In this document: positions 35,379 through 44,611 of the stretch, piece by piece
Layout: every line of letters starts with the position of its first letter
Numbering within the stretch: the stretch's first letter is position 1
Origin: Companilactobacillus nodensis DSM 19682 = JCM 14932 = NBRC 107160
GTDB taxonomy: Bacteria; Bacillota; Bacilli; Lactobacillales; Lactobacillaceae
Reading direction: 5' to 3'
Length of the DNA stretch: 64,000 bases
Assembly: GCF_000615905.1 (NCBI RefSeq)
Contig: NZ_BAMN01000003.1
Span: 62,001-126,000, forward strand
Notes under the pieces: generated by a model
What the model saw: only the letters and a program-made list of their open reading frames with translations
Told to the model about the DNA's origin: nothing
The model's database searches: none
Made by a program: the position numbers and the translations under genes

Positions 35379-36264
35379 TTACTTTTGACCCCGTTTCTGA
35401 AAGCTTGGAAGAATTGTGCTCTGATAGTTGGTAGAGCGAGACATAGAGCTAGGATGATGGCTGAAATCAATTTCAAATCATTAGTGTTGAAGCCTAATAA
35501 AAGAACAATCATTAAGATCAAGCGGTAGACGATCGAACCAATTGCAATCGTAACAAGTCTGGCACTAAGTGAAACATCAGGGTAGATAACCTCACCAATG
35601 ATAATGCTGATAGGCCGATAACGATTGAACCGATACCCATGTTAACGTCCGCGAACCCATTTTGTTGGGCGATAAGGCCACCAGTTAAGGCGACGATACC
35701 GTTTGAAACCATAATACCGATAAACTTCATCATTGTAGTGTTGATACCCATTGAAGCTGCCATTGTTTCGTTGTCACCTGTGGCGATAACGGCTTGGCCT
35801 TTTTCGGTGTTGAGAAAGACGATCAAGAGGAATGTGATGATAGCGATGATGACGATACCTAGGATAATACCGTTGAAGTTAACTGGTAATTTGTCTAAGC
35901 CGTAACGATTGAAAATGTTATCTGACTTAGTCAAGGACATGTTGGCTTTGCCAAGGATACGCAAGTTGACTGAGTATAACGCCGTCATAGTCAAGATTCC
36001 GGCCAGCAAACTAGGGATGTGGAGCTTAGTGTACATGAAGGCTGTAGCGAACCCAGCTAGTGAACCGAAGATAAAGGCAACAAGTAGTGCTAGTTCTGGT
36101 GAGTAACCATGTTGGATCAAGATGACCGCAGTTACAGCACCGAGTGGAAAGCTTCCTTCAACGGTCATATCAGGGAAGTCGAGAATTCTAAATGTGATGA
36201 ATAAGCCAATGGCCATGATCGCCCAGATGAAGCCCTGGCTGATGGTTGATATTATTAGATTCAT
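35375..36264 (-). pseudogene. ABC transporter permease (TrpY-like), one-base deletion near the C-terminus
   Basis: ATG 36264 begins MNLIISTISQGFIWAIMAIG and about 215 residues match the branched-chain amino acid permease fold used with ABC_sub_bind proteins (ITFRILDFPDMTVEGSFPLG). Near 35610 the frame goes astray (GLSALSLVRLST). A one-base shift restores SIIIGEVIYPDVSLSARLVT and continues through two more helices to GVKSK, stopping at 35375 where the stop overlaps the ATPase start. The tight overlap shows that the original gene ended there. The deletion may be real or an assembly error. Confidence 0.85.
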
Positions 36265-37268
36265 TTTATGATTTTCCCTTCTTTTTGGGCTCGTTTGATA
36301 ACTGATTCTGGGAACGTGATATTAAGCTTTTGAGCTTGTTTCTCGTTCAAAATCAAATGGCCTTTTTTGATAAATGTGACAGGCATTGTAGCTGGTTTAC
36401 CTTTGCCGCGAAGAATCTTAACGACATCTTCACCGGTTTGTTCACCCAATTCATACTGGCTTAGCCCATATGTAGCAAGTCCACCGTCAGATACCATGGT
36501 TGTAGCGGCTGGGAAGACTGGTACGCCTCGTTTAGCAGCAATGCTTGAGAGAAGCTTCATACCACTGGCAACTGTGTTATCGGTCGGAACAAAGATGGCT
36601 TGAACTTTTTGTGAAAGACTAGTTGAGACTTGGTCTAAGTCGTTGACGTTACTAATACTTGATACTGAAACGTTCATACCTTGTTTAGTAGCGATTTTTT
36701 TCATTTTCTTCATTTCAGTTGTAGCTGACATATCACTTGAAGTGTAGATGATACCGATATTCTTAAGGTCGGGCATGATTTCTTTGATCAACTTAAGTTG
36801 GCTATCCAGTGGAGCTTGGTCAGATACACCAGTGATATTGCCGCCTGGCTTGGTGTTACTAGGGATAATACCGAAGCCCTTAGGATCGGTAACAGCACCC
36901 ATGACGATTGGAATAGTTGAAGTTGCGTTCTTTAATGATTGAACTGATGGAGTAGCGATTCCGACAGCGACATCAACATTGTCTTGAACGAATTGCTTAC
37001 TGATGGTTCTTAGATTACTTTGATCCCCTTGAGCATTTTGAAATTCGATCTTGATATTTTTACCGTTGATATAACCGTGCTTTTTCAACGTATCATCAAG
37101 TCCTTTATTGATTTGATCTAAGGCTGGATGTGACATTAATTGAAGAACTCCGACCTTAGGAATCTTGTTTTTAGCGACGGTCTCGTTATGGCCTGTGTAG
37201 AAGAAGGCGAATATCAAAAAGGCAAATAAGAAAATAATAGTTCCGTATAAACGTTTCATATGTTTCAT
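36261..37268 (-). CDS. ABC transporter substrate-binding protein (ABC_sub_bind, TrpX-like)
   Basis: The 335-residue protein has an N-terminal hydrophobic anchor (LYGTIIFLFAFLIFAFFYTG) without a lipobox Cys, then the ABC_sub_bind domain. That domain shows PKVGVLQLMSHPALDQINKG, GIATPSVQSLKNATSTIPIV, and IPSNTKPGGNITGVSD. The GGGGGAG ribosome binding site supports ATG 37268. Characterised members bind tryptophan in streptococci. The leader peptide upstream with one Trp codon is consistent with that but does not prove it. The stop overlaps the permease start. Confidence 0.9.
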   Translation of the reverse strand: MKHMKRLYGTIIFLFAFLIFAFFYTGHNETVAKNKIPKVGVLQLMSHPALDQINKGLDDTLKKHGYINGKNIKIEFQNAQGDQSNLRTISKQFVQDNVDVAVGIATPSVQSLKNATSTIPIVMGAVTDPKGFGIIPSNTKPGGNITGVSDQAPLDSQLKLIKEIMPDLKNIGIIYTSSDMSATTEMKKMKKIATKQGMNVSVSSISNVNDLDQVSTSLSQKVQAIFVPTDNTVASGMKLLSSIAAKRGVPVFPAATTMVSDGGLATYGLSQYELGEQTGEDVVKILRGKGKPATMPVTFIKKGHLILNEKQAQKLNITFPESVIKRAQKEGKIIK

Positions 37269-37304
37269 TTTTTCTCCCCCGTGATTCTTATATTAAATAT
37301 TATA

Positions 37305-37343
37305 AAAAACAAAAAGACAATCTCATAGCTTGTGAGATTGTCT
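37305..37343 (-). terminator. Second terminator in the leader of the ABC operon
   Basis: An 11-bp perfect stem (AGACAATCTCA with TGAGATTGTCT) is followed on the minus strand by TTTTTG and TTTTTT. It lies between the first attenuator and the substrate-binding protein gene. Confidence 0.8.
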
Positions 37344-37349
37344 TTGAAC

Positions 37350-37391
37350 AAAAAAATCCCACATGGACTTATTCTAGAAATTCCATGTGGG
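37350..37391 (-). terminator. Attenuator terminator in the leader of the ABC operon
   Basis: CCCACATGGA (37382-37391) pairs with TCCATGTGGG (37358-37367), followed by ATTTTTTT on the minus strand. Its 5' arm can instead pair with the 3' arm of the upstream hairpin, which contains TCCATGTCGG. Confidence 0.8.
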
Positions 37392-37421
37392 CTTGAGTTT
37401 TAATTAAACTAGTTTAATAAG

Positions 37422-37462
37422 CCGACATGGATATGATCCTCTTCAGGTCATATCCATACCGG
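37422..37462 (-). promoter_or_regulatory. Anti-antiterminator hairpin of the leader attenuator
   Basis: The arms 37448-37462 and 37422-37436 pair over 15 positions (two G-T pairs). The second arm contains TCCATGTCGG, which can alternatively pair in 9 of 10 positions with the terminator 5' arm CCCACATGGA. This gives the 1:2 versus 2:3 versus 3:4 logic of a classical amino acid attenuator. Confidence 0.65.
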
Positions 37463-37473
37463 ATCAACCTGAA

Positions 37474-37527
37474 TTATCGGCTTTGCCAACGCTTATTAAT
37501 GATGTTTAGAGAAATAGTATTTTTCAT
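37474..37527 (-). CDS. Leader peptide with a Trp codon (17 residues)
   Basis: A minus-strand ATG at 37527 preceded by TTAGGAG (nine-base spacing) encodes MKNTISLNIINKRWQSR, ending TAA at 37474-37476. The single TGG codon (37486-37488) is four codons before the stop. The ORF lies about 12 bases before the mutually exclusive hairpins. The codons Asn-Lys before the Trp contain TTAATAAGC, complementary to GCTTATTAA after the hairpin (37414-37422), so translation can change folding. A Trp-sensing role is inferred from the codon and from the TrpXYZ-like transporter downstream. Confidence 0.6.
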   Translation of the reverse strand: MKNTISLNIINKRWQSR

Positions 37528-37586
37528 AATGAAAATCTCCTAACGTTTTCTTCAGCTAAAATTCAGTTGAGTAGTTGATGTCAAAA

Positions 37587-37615
37587 ATCATATTTCAAAC
37601 TGAAAAGTTTGTCAA
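37587..37615 (-). promoter_or_regulatory. Promoter of the ABC operon leader
   Basis: TTGACA (37610-37615) and TATGAT (37587-37592) on the minus strand are 17 bp apart. Transcription would begin near 37580, about 50 nt before the leader peptide. Confidence 0.65.
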
Positions 37616-37783
37616 CGGTTTATTCGAAATATATTGAGCTTAATGAATAATGTGTGTCTTTGGAAACATTGATATATCAGGGTTATACTAAGATTATTAT
37701 TTTAAATACTTTTTTGTGTTTTAATCAGATTACTAAATAATGTTAAGTAGTGATATTATTGAATAATAATTTAAGGTGAAGTC

Positions 37784-38860
37784 ATGAATAAAAAATATAC
37801 ACGGATAGGAATCGTGGTGATCGTCGCACTTTTTGCAACGATATTTACTCAATTCGATTCCTTTCTATACAAAGATCCCATCATTAAAGTTGAAAATATC
37901 AGAACTTTAACAAAAGACAAAAATACTGACGAATATAAGAATACAGATACGCAAGTAACTCAACGTGTGACTGGCAGATTCTTGAATACTGCCAAGCGTG
38001 GTCAGAAGATCTCATTGAAGAATACTTATTATCAATCACAATTAACTGATCAGAAGTACCGAGCTGGACAACAGGTTATGTTGACGAAAACTGGTAAGCA
38101 TTATTCTATTAATGATGTTAAGCGTGATACGGTCTTGGTCTTTACGATCGGTCTAGTTATGGTTCTGCTGTTTTGTATGCAATTCAGTCGAGGTAAGTTA
38201 TTGACAAGTGTCCTGTTGAATCTAGTGGTTTATTACGGATTTATGAAGATATTGATTAATACTCACAATAGTATCCTGCTATTGATGACCGTTATAACGG
38301 CACTATTGATTTCAGGAATAGCTCTGATCGTTATCCTGGGTCCAACCTCAGATGCCTTGATGGCATACTCCAGTACGGTCATTTCAACGACCGCTTCTAT
38401 ACTGTTGAGCGTCTTGTTGCTGAAATTGTCCAACAACAGTGGAGTGCACATGGAACTGACGGATTTTGGCTTGCAGCCATATTTTAGTGTTTTCATTTCG
38501 CAAGTTATTTTTAGTGTGTTAGGCGTTATCTTGGATGAGACAATGGACATCTCATCGTCACTGATTGAAATGAAAAAAGAAATAGCAGACGTCTCCGAGA
38601 AGACACTCTTCAAATCAGGTATCAATATTGGTCGCGAATTAATCGGTCCATTAATCAATATCTTACTTTTTATTGTAATCGCGGAACATTTGAACGTCGT
38701 CTTGCTGTATTTGAGCAATGGCAATTCCATCAATTATACTTTTGAAATGACATTGAGCCTAGGCTTCGCACAATTGCTGATCAGTGGAATCGGAATTGTT
38801 TTAACGGTGCCGATAACCAGTCTTATTGCCAGTAAAGTAATTACAAGGAGGGCGGTCTAA
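37784..38860 (+). CDS. YibE/F family membrane protein, long subunit
   Basis: The 358-residue protein has an N-terminal helix (IGIVVIVALFATIFTQF), an extracytoplasmic domain of about 100 residues (VTQRVTGRFLNTAKRGQKIS), and then about seven helices. ASILLSVLLLKLS and GVILDETMDISSSLIEMKK mark the YibE/F family. Its partner overlaps it by one base. Paired YibE/F-like genes are widespread in Firmicutes and their function is unproven. It starts with AAGGTGAAGTC before the ATG. Confidence 0.85.
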   Translation: MNKKYTRIGIVVIVALFATIFTQFDSFLYKDPIIKVENIRTLTKDKNTDEYKNTDTQVTQRVTGRFLNTAKRGQKISLKNTYYQSQLTDQKYRAGQQVMLTKTGKHYSINDVKRDTVLVFTIGLVMVLLFCMQFSRGKLLTSVLLNLVVYYGFMKILINTHNSILLLMTVITALLISGIALIVILGPTSDALMAYSSTVISTTASILLSVLLLKLSNNSGVHMELTDFGLQPYFSVFISQVIFSVLGVILDETMDISSSLIEMKKEIADVSEKTLFKSGINIGRELIGPLINILLFIVIAEHLNVVLLYLSNGNSINYTFEMTLSLGFAQLLISGIGIVLTVPITSLIASKVITRRAV

Positions 38861-39609
38861 TGCTATATCTATTAGGTGCTTTTGTAATTCTCTTATTGTT
38901 AGTTGCTGGAAGTCGTGGACTGTCGCTCTTATTCGGATTGGGAATCAATATTATTTCCATTGTAGCGTTGTTGATATTGATCGCAGATGGCTTCAATGTT
39001 TTGATAACTACTGCGATTGTTTCGATCATCATCTTAATTGTTGCGATATTTATGAACGTTGAGAATCCCAGTACGGCTAACATTGCCTTTAAAACTTCCT
39101 TGTTGATCATGATAGTCATCGTTCTAGTTACGATACCGATTGAATATTGGGCTAGTGCTCAAGGTATGGGAGTTGAGGATCAAGAGGAGTTAGAAGGGTT
39201 CTCGCTAGCTGCCGGAGTGTCATTTCCACAACTGGCAGTTGCAGTCATTGTTGTTAACAGTTTGGGTGTTATTTCAGAAACCAGTGTGGCAATCACTAGT
39301 GGTTTAAATGAGATTGTTGAGAATAAACCTACGTTGACACCAACCGAAGTTTTTAATGATGGCTTCTCAGTGGGAAATCGTATCCTGAGTACCCAGACAA
39401 ATACATTGTTATTTAACTTCTTCGCAACCACTTTTCCGTTGTTCTTCTTGATCCATTCATTGAATGATAATTTGGGTGAAATCATTAATGATAAGTTAGT
39501 GGTAGCAGAAGTTATAACGATGCTGATTTGTGCAATAGGTGTTATCCTGACGGTTCCTATTACATCTTACTTAGTATATCGTAACGTCAAAAACAAAAAG
39601 ACTGACTAG
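38860..39609 (+). CDS. YibE/F family membrane protein, short subunit
   Basis: The 249-residue protein has about seven membrane helices and lacks the extracytoplasmic domain of its partner. VISETSVAITSGLNEIVENK and GNRILSTQTNTLLFNFFA are the family motifs, matching a half-gene duplication of the long subunit. Its ATG overlaps the TAA of the preceding gene (38860), with AAGGAGGG inside that gene's last codons, which indicates translational coupling. Function is not established. Confidence 0.85.
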   Translation: MLYLLGAFVILLLLVAGSRGLSLLFGLGINIISIVALLILIADGFNVLITTAIVSIIILIVAIFMNVENPSTANIAFKTSLLIMIVIVLVTIPIEYWASAQGMGVEDQEELEGFSLAAGVSFPQLAVAVIVVNSLGVISETSVAITSGLNEIVENKPTLTPTEVFNDGFSVGNRILSTQTNTLLFNFFATTFPLFFLIHSLNDNLGEIINDKLVVAEVITMLICAIGVILTVPITSYLVYRNVKNKKTD

Positions 39610-39618
39610 TGTCAGTCT
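39597..39618 (-). terminator. Terminator of helD overlapping the yibE/F stop
   Basis: AGACTGAC and GTCAGTCT form an 8-bp stem followed on the minus strand by TTTTTGTTTTT. It overlaps the last codons of both convergent genes. Confidence 0.7.
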
Positions 39619-41684
39619 AGATTCTTAATCGAATTAACAATCAGAGTTTTTGATGCACGTGAAAAAGCTGTATAAATTCGATTCTCACCAAATCGTGCAT
39701 CTTTATAATAATCAGCGTTAATATCTGCCACGATAACATTGTCGAATTCTAATCCTTTGGCAAGCGTCAGTTGTAGGACAACAATTCCATTTGCAGGCAG
39801 TCTCTCAGTGTCATTACTGAGAGCTGTCTGTTTTATTTTGTCGTGAATTGACTGAGCAAGTTCAGAGTTACTGGTTACGATTGCTGAAAGCTCATCATCG
39901 TCGAAATCATTTATCTGTAGCTTCAAATTAGTCATCAATTCTTCCGTATCATTGTTTTCAATATATTCCGGCTTCTTACCACCAACTTGTACTGTGTTGA
40001 TTTCGTTGATCAATTCGGGTGAACCATGTTTAACGAACGCTTCCGTTATAGTGCCACTAGATCGGTAGCTAGTGTAGAGATTTCGCTTCGTCACCTTAAT
40101 TTTGTGTTGTTCAAATATAGTTTTTAAATCGTCAAAGGTCAGCGGCTCTGATACTTCACGGATCGATTGAAATTGGTCACCAACGAGGGTCCATTTGGCG
40201 TTTGGAAAGGCTGTGATTAAGAACAGAATCTGATCCATAGAGTAGTCTTGAATCTCATCGACCATTGCAAATTTTAATCTCTTTTGAACTAAGTTAAGCA
40301 GTTTTAAGCGGGTATAGGCGTAATCCAGTTGGTTTATTTCAGTCACTTTTAAAACCGATTTAATAATTTGTGTAATATTCAACCAACTTTTTTGTTCTAA
40401 TTGTTTTAATAGTTTTTTGTGTTTCCATTGCAGCATTTTTTTAGTAGCACGTTGAAACGCTATGTCGGAGTTGGGAGAAATGATTTTACCGAATATTTTG
40501 TCTTGTTGAGTATCGGTTAAATCAGACAATTCAGCTTGTACTTTGCCATTTTTAGAATCGCGTTCAATATTGTCCTCAATTTGATTGACCATAACGGTGG
40601 TTAGAGCGGTTATTCTTTTGCTTAATACTAGAGAATCTGGGGTCTGGTCGAAAAGATTCTTAATATCTGCTTGGCTAAAGATAGTTTCGCCATTTAACTT
40701 GATATTTCTGAAGTCGTCAGTTACTAAGTCCAGTTCATCCAGTTTAACTGCTAGTTGTTGAACATGGCTAGTACTGGATTTCAACTGGTTAGCAGAGAAC
40801 TGTTCTAACAGTTGTTCGAACGTCATTTGTAGTGGAGCTTCTTCACCCAAACTAGGTAGAACTTGATTGATATAGTTAGTAAACAATGTATTTGGAGTTA
40901 ATAGTAAAACGTCATTTGAAACTAAAATGTCACGGTAACGGTAGAGTAAATAAGCGATACGTTGCAGGACAACTGAGGTTTTACCGCTACCCGCAATACC
41001 GTTGACTAGTAGCGCTGAACTCTTAGTATCACGAATGATCACATTTTGTTCTTTTTGGATCGTAGCCGTGATTGAACCCATTTGGTTATTTTTGTTTTCT
41101 TGGAGAGTTTTGACTAGTAAGGGATCTTGAATCGCCACATCAGTATCGAAGATATCTTCCAAAACATCATCATGTAACAGAAATTGTCTACGGGTATCAA
41201 CGTTAATATTGATTTTTCTATCATTGGCGATGTAATATGTCTTGCCAATTTTGTTGTTGTAATATAAGTCTGCAATTGGTGAACGCCAATCAAGAACCAT
41301 GGGTTCTTCAGGAGTAGGGGAGAAGCCTGCAGCACCGATGTAGAAGGGGATTGCTTCAGTTTCATCAGGATATTGCAGGTCGATTCTCGCAAAGTATGGA
41401 GCTGGTAGAAGACGTGTAACTCTAGACTTAGTATTCTGAAGTTGGGTCTGCTTGTTATTGTAGTAGTCAATCTGTTTGTTCATTGTTTCGATGGCCGCAA
41501 AGGTATCTAAGTTATCAGCGTAACTGTCGAAGTTCAGGGCAGTTTCTTTTCCAGCACCTTTCTTGAAGTTCTTAGCCGTATCAGCGTTATCTGATAATAA
41601 GTTATCGATATTATCTAAGGTGTTTTGAAGTGTCTGGTGAACTAGTGATAGATGTGCTTGTTCTGATTCGAAAGTATTATCCAT
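39612..41684 (-). CDS. helD: HelD-like UvrD-family helicase (RNA polymerase recycling factor)
   Basis: The 690-residue protein has an N-terminal coiled coil (HLSLVHQTLQNTLDNIDNLL), Walker A GIAGSGKTSVVLQRIAYLLYR at about residue 230, the Walker B-like MVDEIQDYS, motif III GDQFQSIRE and the C-terminal GLEFDNVIVAD. It belongs to superfamily I but has the HelD-type N-terminus, which inserts into RNA polymerase and frees stalled complexes using ATP. It is a single gene ending in a terminator. Confidence 0.85.
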   Translation of the reverse strand: MDNTFESEQAHLSLVHQTLQNTLDNIDNLLSDNADTAKNFKKGAGKETALNFDSYADNLDTFAAIETMNKQIDYYNNKQTQLQNTKSRVTRLLPAPYFARIDLQYPDETEAIPFYIGAAGFSPTPEEPMVLDWRSPIADLYYNNKIGKTYYIANDRKININVDTRRQFLLHDDVLEDIFDTDVAIQDPLLVKTLQENKNNQMGSITATIQKEQNVIIRDTKSSALLVNGIAGSGKTSVVLQRIAYLLYRYRDILVSNDVLLLTPNTLFTNYINQVLPSLGEEAPLQMTFEQLLEQFSANQLKSSTSHVQQLAVKLDELDLVTDDFRNIKLNGETIFSQADIKNLFDQTPDSLVLSKRITALTTVMVNQIEDNIERDSKNGKVQAELSDLTDTQQDKIFGKIISPNSDIAFQRATKKMLQWKHKKLLKQLEQKSWLNITQIIKSVLKVTEINQLDYAYTRLKLLNLVQKRLKFAMVDEIQDYSMDQILFLITAFPNAKWTLVGDQFQSIREVSEPLTFDDLKTIFEQHKIKVTKRNLYTSYRSSGTITEAFVKHGSPELINEINTVQVGGKKPEYIENNDTEELMTNLKLQINDFDDDELSAIVTSNSELAQSIHDKIKQTALSNDTERLPANGIVVLQLTLAKGLEFDNVIVADINADYYKDARFGENRIYTAFSRASKTLIVNSIKNLD

Positions 41685-41805
41685 ACATGATACCTCCTTA
41701 TATTAGGTATCTAATACTAGTACGATAATTCTATAAATAACAGTCTTGTATTGATACAAAAAATCCTTCATAATATATATGAGGAAAGAAATAACACATA
41801 AAAAT

Positions 41806-41842
41806 AGGGCCTGCTTTTTTGAAAGCAGACCCTGTTTTTTTT
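41806..41842. terminator. Terminator of the Cna-B surface protein gene
   Basis: AGGGCCTGCTTT pairs with AAAGCAGACCCT over a short loop, with T7-8 on the right and ATTTTTATG on the minus strand. Confidence 0.85.
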
Positions 41843-41844
41843 AT

Positions 41845-44418
41845 CTAGATATGCTTGTGGTTTACTTCAAATCCAGCAAATCCAATCAAGATAATGAAAC
41901 CAGCTAAGGTTGCCAAAATACTTGTCTTATCACCGGTTTGAGGGAATTTAGCAAATCCTGTTCCAGAAGATCCAGGATTGCCGACTTGTCCAGGTGTCAT
42001 GCCACCGGGATAAGTTGTTGAAGGACTTCCTGGCAATCCAGGTGTTGATGTTGATGGGAATTCTGGGCTTGTTGCAGTACCAGAACCTTCATCATCTTCG
42101 TTTGGATACTCAGGTTCACCAGGTAGCACAGGATTCTCGGGTTCAGAAGGTTCGCTAGGTCCAGGAACAGTAGGTTTCTCAGGTTCTTCAGGTTCATTTG
42201 GTTCTGATGGTTCAGAAGGTTCGCTAGGTCCAGGAACAGTAGGCTTCTCAGGTTCAGAAGGTTCACCAGGCTCACTAGGTCCAGGTACAACAGGTTTTTC
42301 AGGTTCGGTTGGAACTAGCTTATCCTTAGCACTTACTTCAGCAATCTTACCGTCAGCAATTGTGAATTCGATAGGAGTCTTGTTGACCTCATATCCTTCA
42401 GGAGCTTTGATTTCAGTCAAAGTATACTTGCCATCAGCAAGGCCAAAGACATTGAGCTTACCATCTTTATCGGTAGTATATTTGTTGCCGATAACGTTGC
42501 CTTTGCTGTTCTTTAACTCATAAACAGCGCCAGCTAAAGGTTTACCATGTTCGTCGGTCTTAGTTAAAATAACTTCGCCGAGTTCATTATCAGGTGGAAC
42601 CTCGGTGTCAGGTGTCTTTTGATCGATAGCATTTAATTTAACGATTTGACCCTTTTCAATTGTGAATTCAATAGGGGTCTTATCGACATCATAACCTTCG
42701 GGAGCTTTGATTTCGGTCAAAGTATATTTGCCGTCTTTCAAACTATCGAAGATTATTTCACCATTTTTATCGGTTGTCACATCACTAGTGATCACGTTAC
42801 CGTCGCTGTCCTTCAATTCATAAACAGCATCGGCTAATAAATTACCAGCAGCATCAGTTTTGATAAGAACAGCACCGCCGAATGATTCGTCAGATCCATT
42901 TGTATCATCTTTGGCGTCTAGTTCAGTGGTTTGATCCTTGGTAATTGTGAATGGAATTAATTCACTGGAAATTTCATATCCATTTGGAGCGTTTGTTTCT
43001 TTGAAAGCATAATTACCAACTTTTAGACCAGTGAGTTCGATTTTACCTTCAGAGTTTGTGACTAATCCGCTTTGAAGGACATTTCCTTCACTGTCTAATA
43101 AATCGTATTCCGCACCAGGAAGCAAATTTGAACCGACGGCTGCGGTCTTTGTTAAGACAACATTACCAGTTTCTGGTTCAGGTTCTTTTTCTGGGTAATC
43201 TACTTGATCTAAGTTAATAGTTTGACCTCTGAAAGTCCCCGGAATTGTAAATTCGATAGGAGCTGTATTCAACTCGTATCCATCTGGGGCTTTGATTTCG
43301 GTCAAAGTATAAGTTCCAGCAGGTAAGTCATGGATCATTAATTGACCATTTTCATCAACTTTGACGTCACTCATTAAGACTTTGCCAGTGCTGTCCTTTA
43401 ATTCATAAACAGCGCCAGTTAATGGTCTACCAGATTCATCAGTCTTTGTAAGTACGGCATTCCCCAAGGCGTTAGATCCGTTACCAGATCCAGAGCCGCC
43501 ATAGTGAACACTGGCACCAACGTCACCTGTCACTTGATCAGAAGTCAATGTTGCGTTGTCGTTATAAATATTATCTTTAGAAGGATCAACTTTGATCAAT
43601 ACTCTAAAGGTCATATCGACAGCGGTTGAGACATCTCCAAAGTGAAATTGGATTTGATTACCATTGACAGTTACTTTTGGATATAATGCACCGCCATCGG
43701 ATACGAAGGCGTTTTGACTATTGTATGATCCAGTTGGTGCATAGACACTTCCATCAACGTATGTTTGGCCTTCACTAAGTGTGTCGGTTACAACAACGTT
43801 TGTTAAATTTTCACCTCTAGGATTAAAGGCAATGTTCCAAACAACGTATTTTGGAAGTCCATTTTCATCATAATCGTAAAGCCAGCCACCTTTATTGATA
43901 GTCCAATCTAGTTGGCCAGGATTTTCGGTACTCTCATTAGTACCTCTGACGTGGAAGTTGATGGTACCTTTTCTGTCAACAGATGTTGAAGATAAAACAT
44001 CATTGAAAGTAATGGTACCAGTGCTTTCACCAGCTTTTATTGAGTATGTACCAATTTGCACGCCACTCGAATTAAGTAAAGGAATGTTTGTTAAATTGGC
44101 AGTTAGTCTTACATTGCTGGGGAGTTCGAATTCAGCCGTGTCACCGGCTTGAATAGGAACACCATCAGGAATGGACCAGTTGTATGTTGCATTGTAATGG
44201 CTCCAGTAGTAATACGGATCGTTTGATGGAACCGAATTACCGTCTGGATCTTTGATGATCGCATCATTAGGTCCTAAGCCGTTTACTTCAATACTTCTCG
44301 GTTGAGGATCTATGGCAGTTGCTGCACGGGCGGTTTCAGAGGTCGGAACTATCCATGCTAGAAGAGCCAGTAGAATTGCAACCATGCTGATCAAAAAGGA
44401 CGTTCTCTTGATACTCAT
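41845..44418 (-). CDS. LPxTG-type Cna-B repeat surface adhesin
   Basis: The 857-residue protein has a signal peptide (MSIKRTSFLISMVAILLALL), then an adhesin domain of about 290 residues like the collagen-binding/SdrG fold (IQAGDTAEFELPSNVRLTAN). Four Cna-B/SpaA-like repeats follow, each with VLTKTDE, AVYELKDS and GKYTLTEIKAPEGYE. A Pro/Glu/Ser stalk of about 100 residues (EPEKPVVPGPSEPGEPSEP) precedes the sorting signal. That signal is FPQTG rather than LPxTG, followed by a hydrophobic helix and the tail NHKHI. The start is fixed by AAGGGAGATG before ATG 44418. No sortase gene is adjacent. Confidence 0.9.
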   Translation of the reverse strand: MSIKRTSFLISMVAILLALLAWIVPTSETARAATAIDPQPRSIEVNGLGPNDAIIKDPDGNSVPSNDPYYYWSHYNATYNWSIPDGVPIQAGDTAEFELPSNVRLTANLTNIPLLNSSGVQIGTYSIKAGESTGTITFNDVLSSTSVDRKGTINFHVRGTNESTENPGQLDWTINKGGWLYDYDENGLPKYVVWNIAFNPRGENLTNVVVTDTLSEGQTYVDGSVYAPTGSYNSQNAFVSDGGALYPKVTVNGNQIQFHFGDVSTAVDMTFRVLIKVDPSKDNIYNDNATLTSDQVTGDVGASVHYGGSGSGNGSNALGNAVLTKTDESGRPLTGAVYELKDSTGKVLMSDVKVDENGQLMIHDLPAGTYTLTEIKAPDGYELNTAPIEFTIPGTFRGQTINLDQVDYPEKEPEPETGNVVLTKTAAVGSNLLPGAEYDLLDSEGNVLQSGLVTNSEGKIELTGLKVGNYAFKETNAPNGYEISSELIPFTITKDQTTELDAKDDTNGSDESFGGAVLIKTDAAGNLLADAVYELKDSDGNVITSDVTTDKNGEIIFDSLKDGKYTLTEIKAPEGYDVDKTPIEFTIEKGQIVKLNAIDQKTPDTEVPPDNELGEVILTKTDEHGKPLAGAVYELKNSKGNVIGNKYTTDKDGKLNVFGLADGKYTLTEIKAPEGYEVNKTPIEFTIADGKIAEVSAKDKLVPTEPEKPVVPGPSEPGEPSEPEKPTVPGPSEPSEPSEPNEPEEPEKPTVPGPSEPSEPENPVLPGEPEYPNEDDEGSGTATSPEFPSTSTPGLPGSPSTTYPGGMTPGQVGNPGSSGTGFAKFPQTGDKTSILATLAGFIILIGFAGFEVNHKHI

Positions 44419-44566
44419 GATATACATCTCCCTTAGCAATTTGATGCTCTTTATTTGATTCAAACCGAATTATAGTTCCATCTAGCTTCAATGTATTATA
44501 TTTAGCCCAATTATATATTTATCGTTGTTATATAAGTAATTGTATTGTATACCAATTATTTTTTAT

Positions 44567-44597
44567 AAAAATAGACTGAGAATATATTCTCAGTCCA
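44567..44597 (-). terminator. Terminator of the aldo/keto reductase gene
   Basis: GACTGAGAA and TTCTCAGTC form a perfect palindrome around ATAT, followed on the minus strand by TATTTTTAT. Confidence 0.7.
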
Positions 44598-44611
44598 ACT
44601 GTTAAAATATT

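Noticed and set aside
37422-37527. TPP riboswitch or T-box upstream of the ABC operon
   Set aside because: The TPP core (CTGAGA and the ACCTGATC block in the right order) and the T-box TGGNACC core are both absent. The leader ORF and alternative hairpins explain the sequence better.
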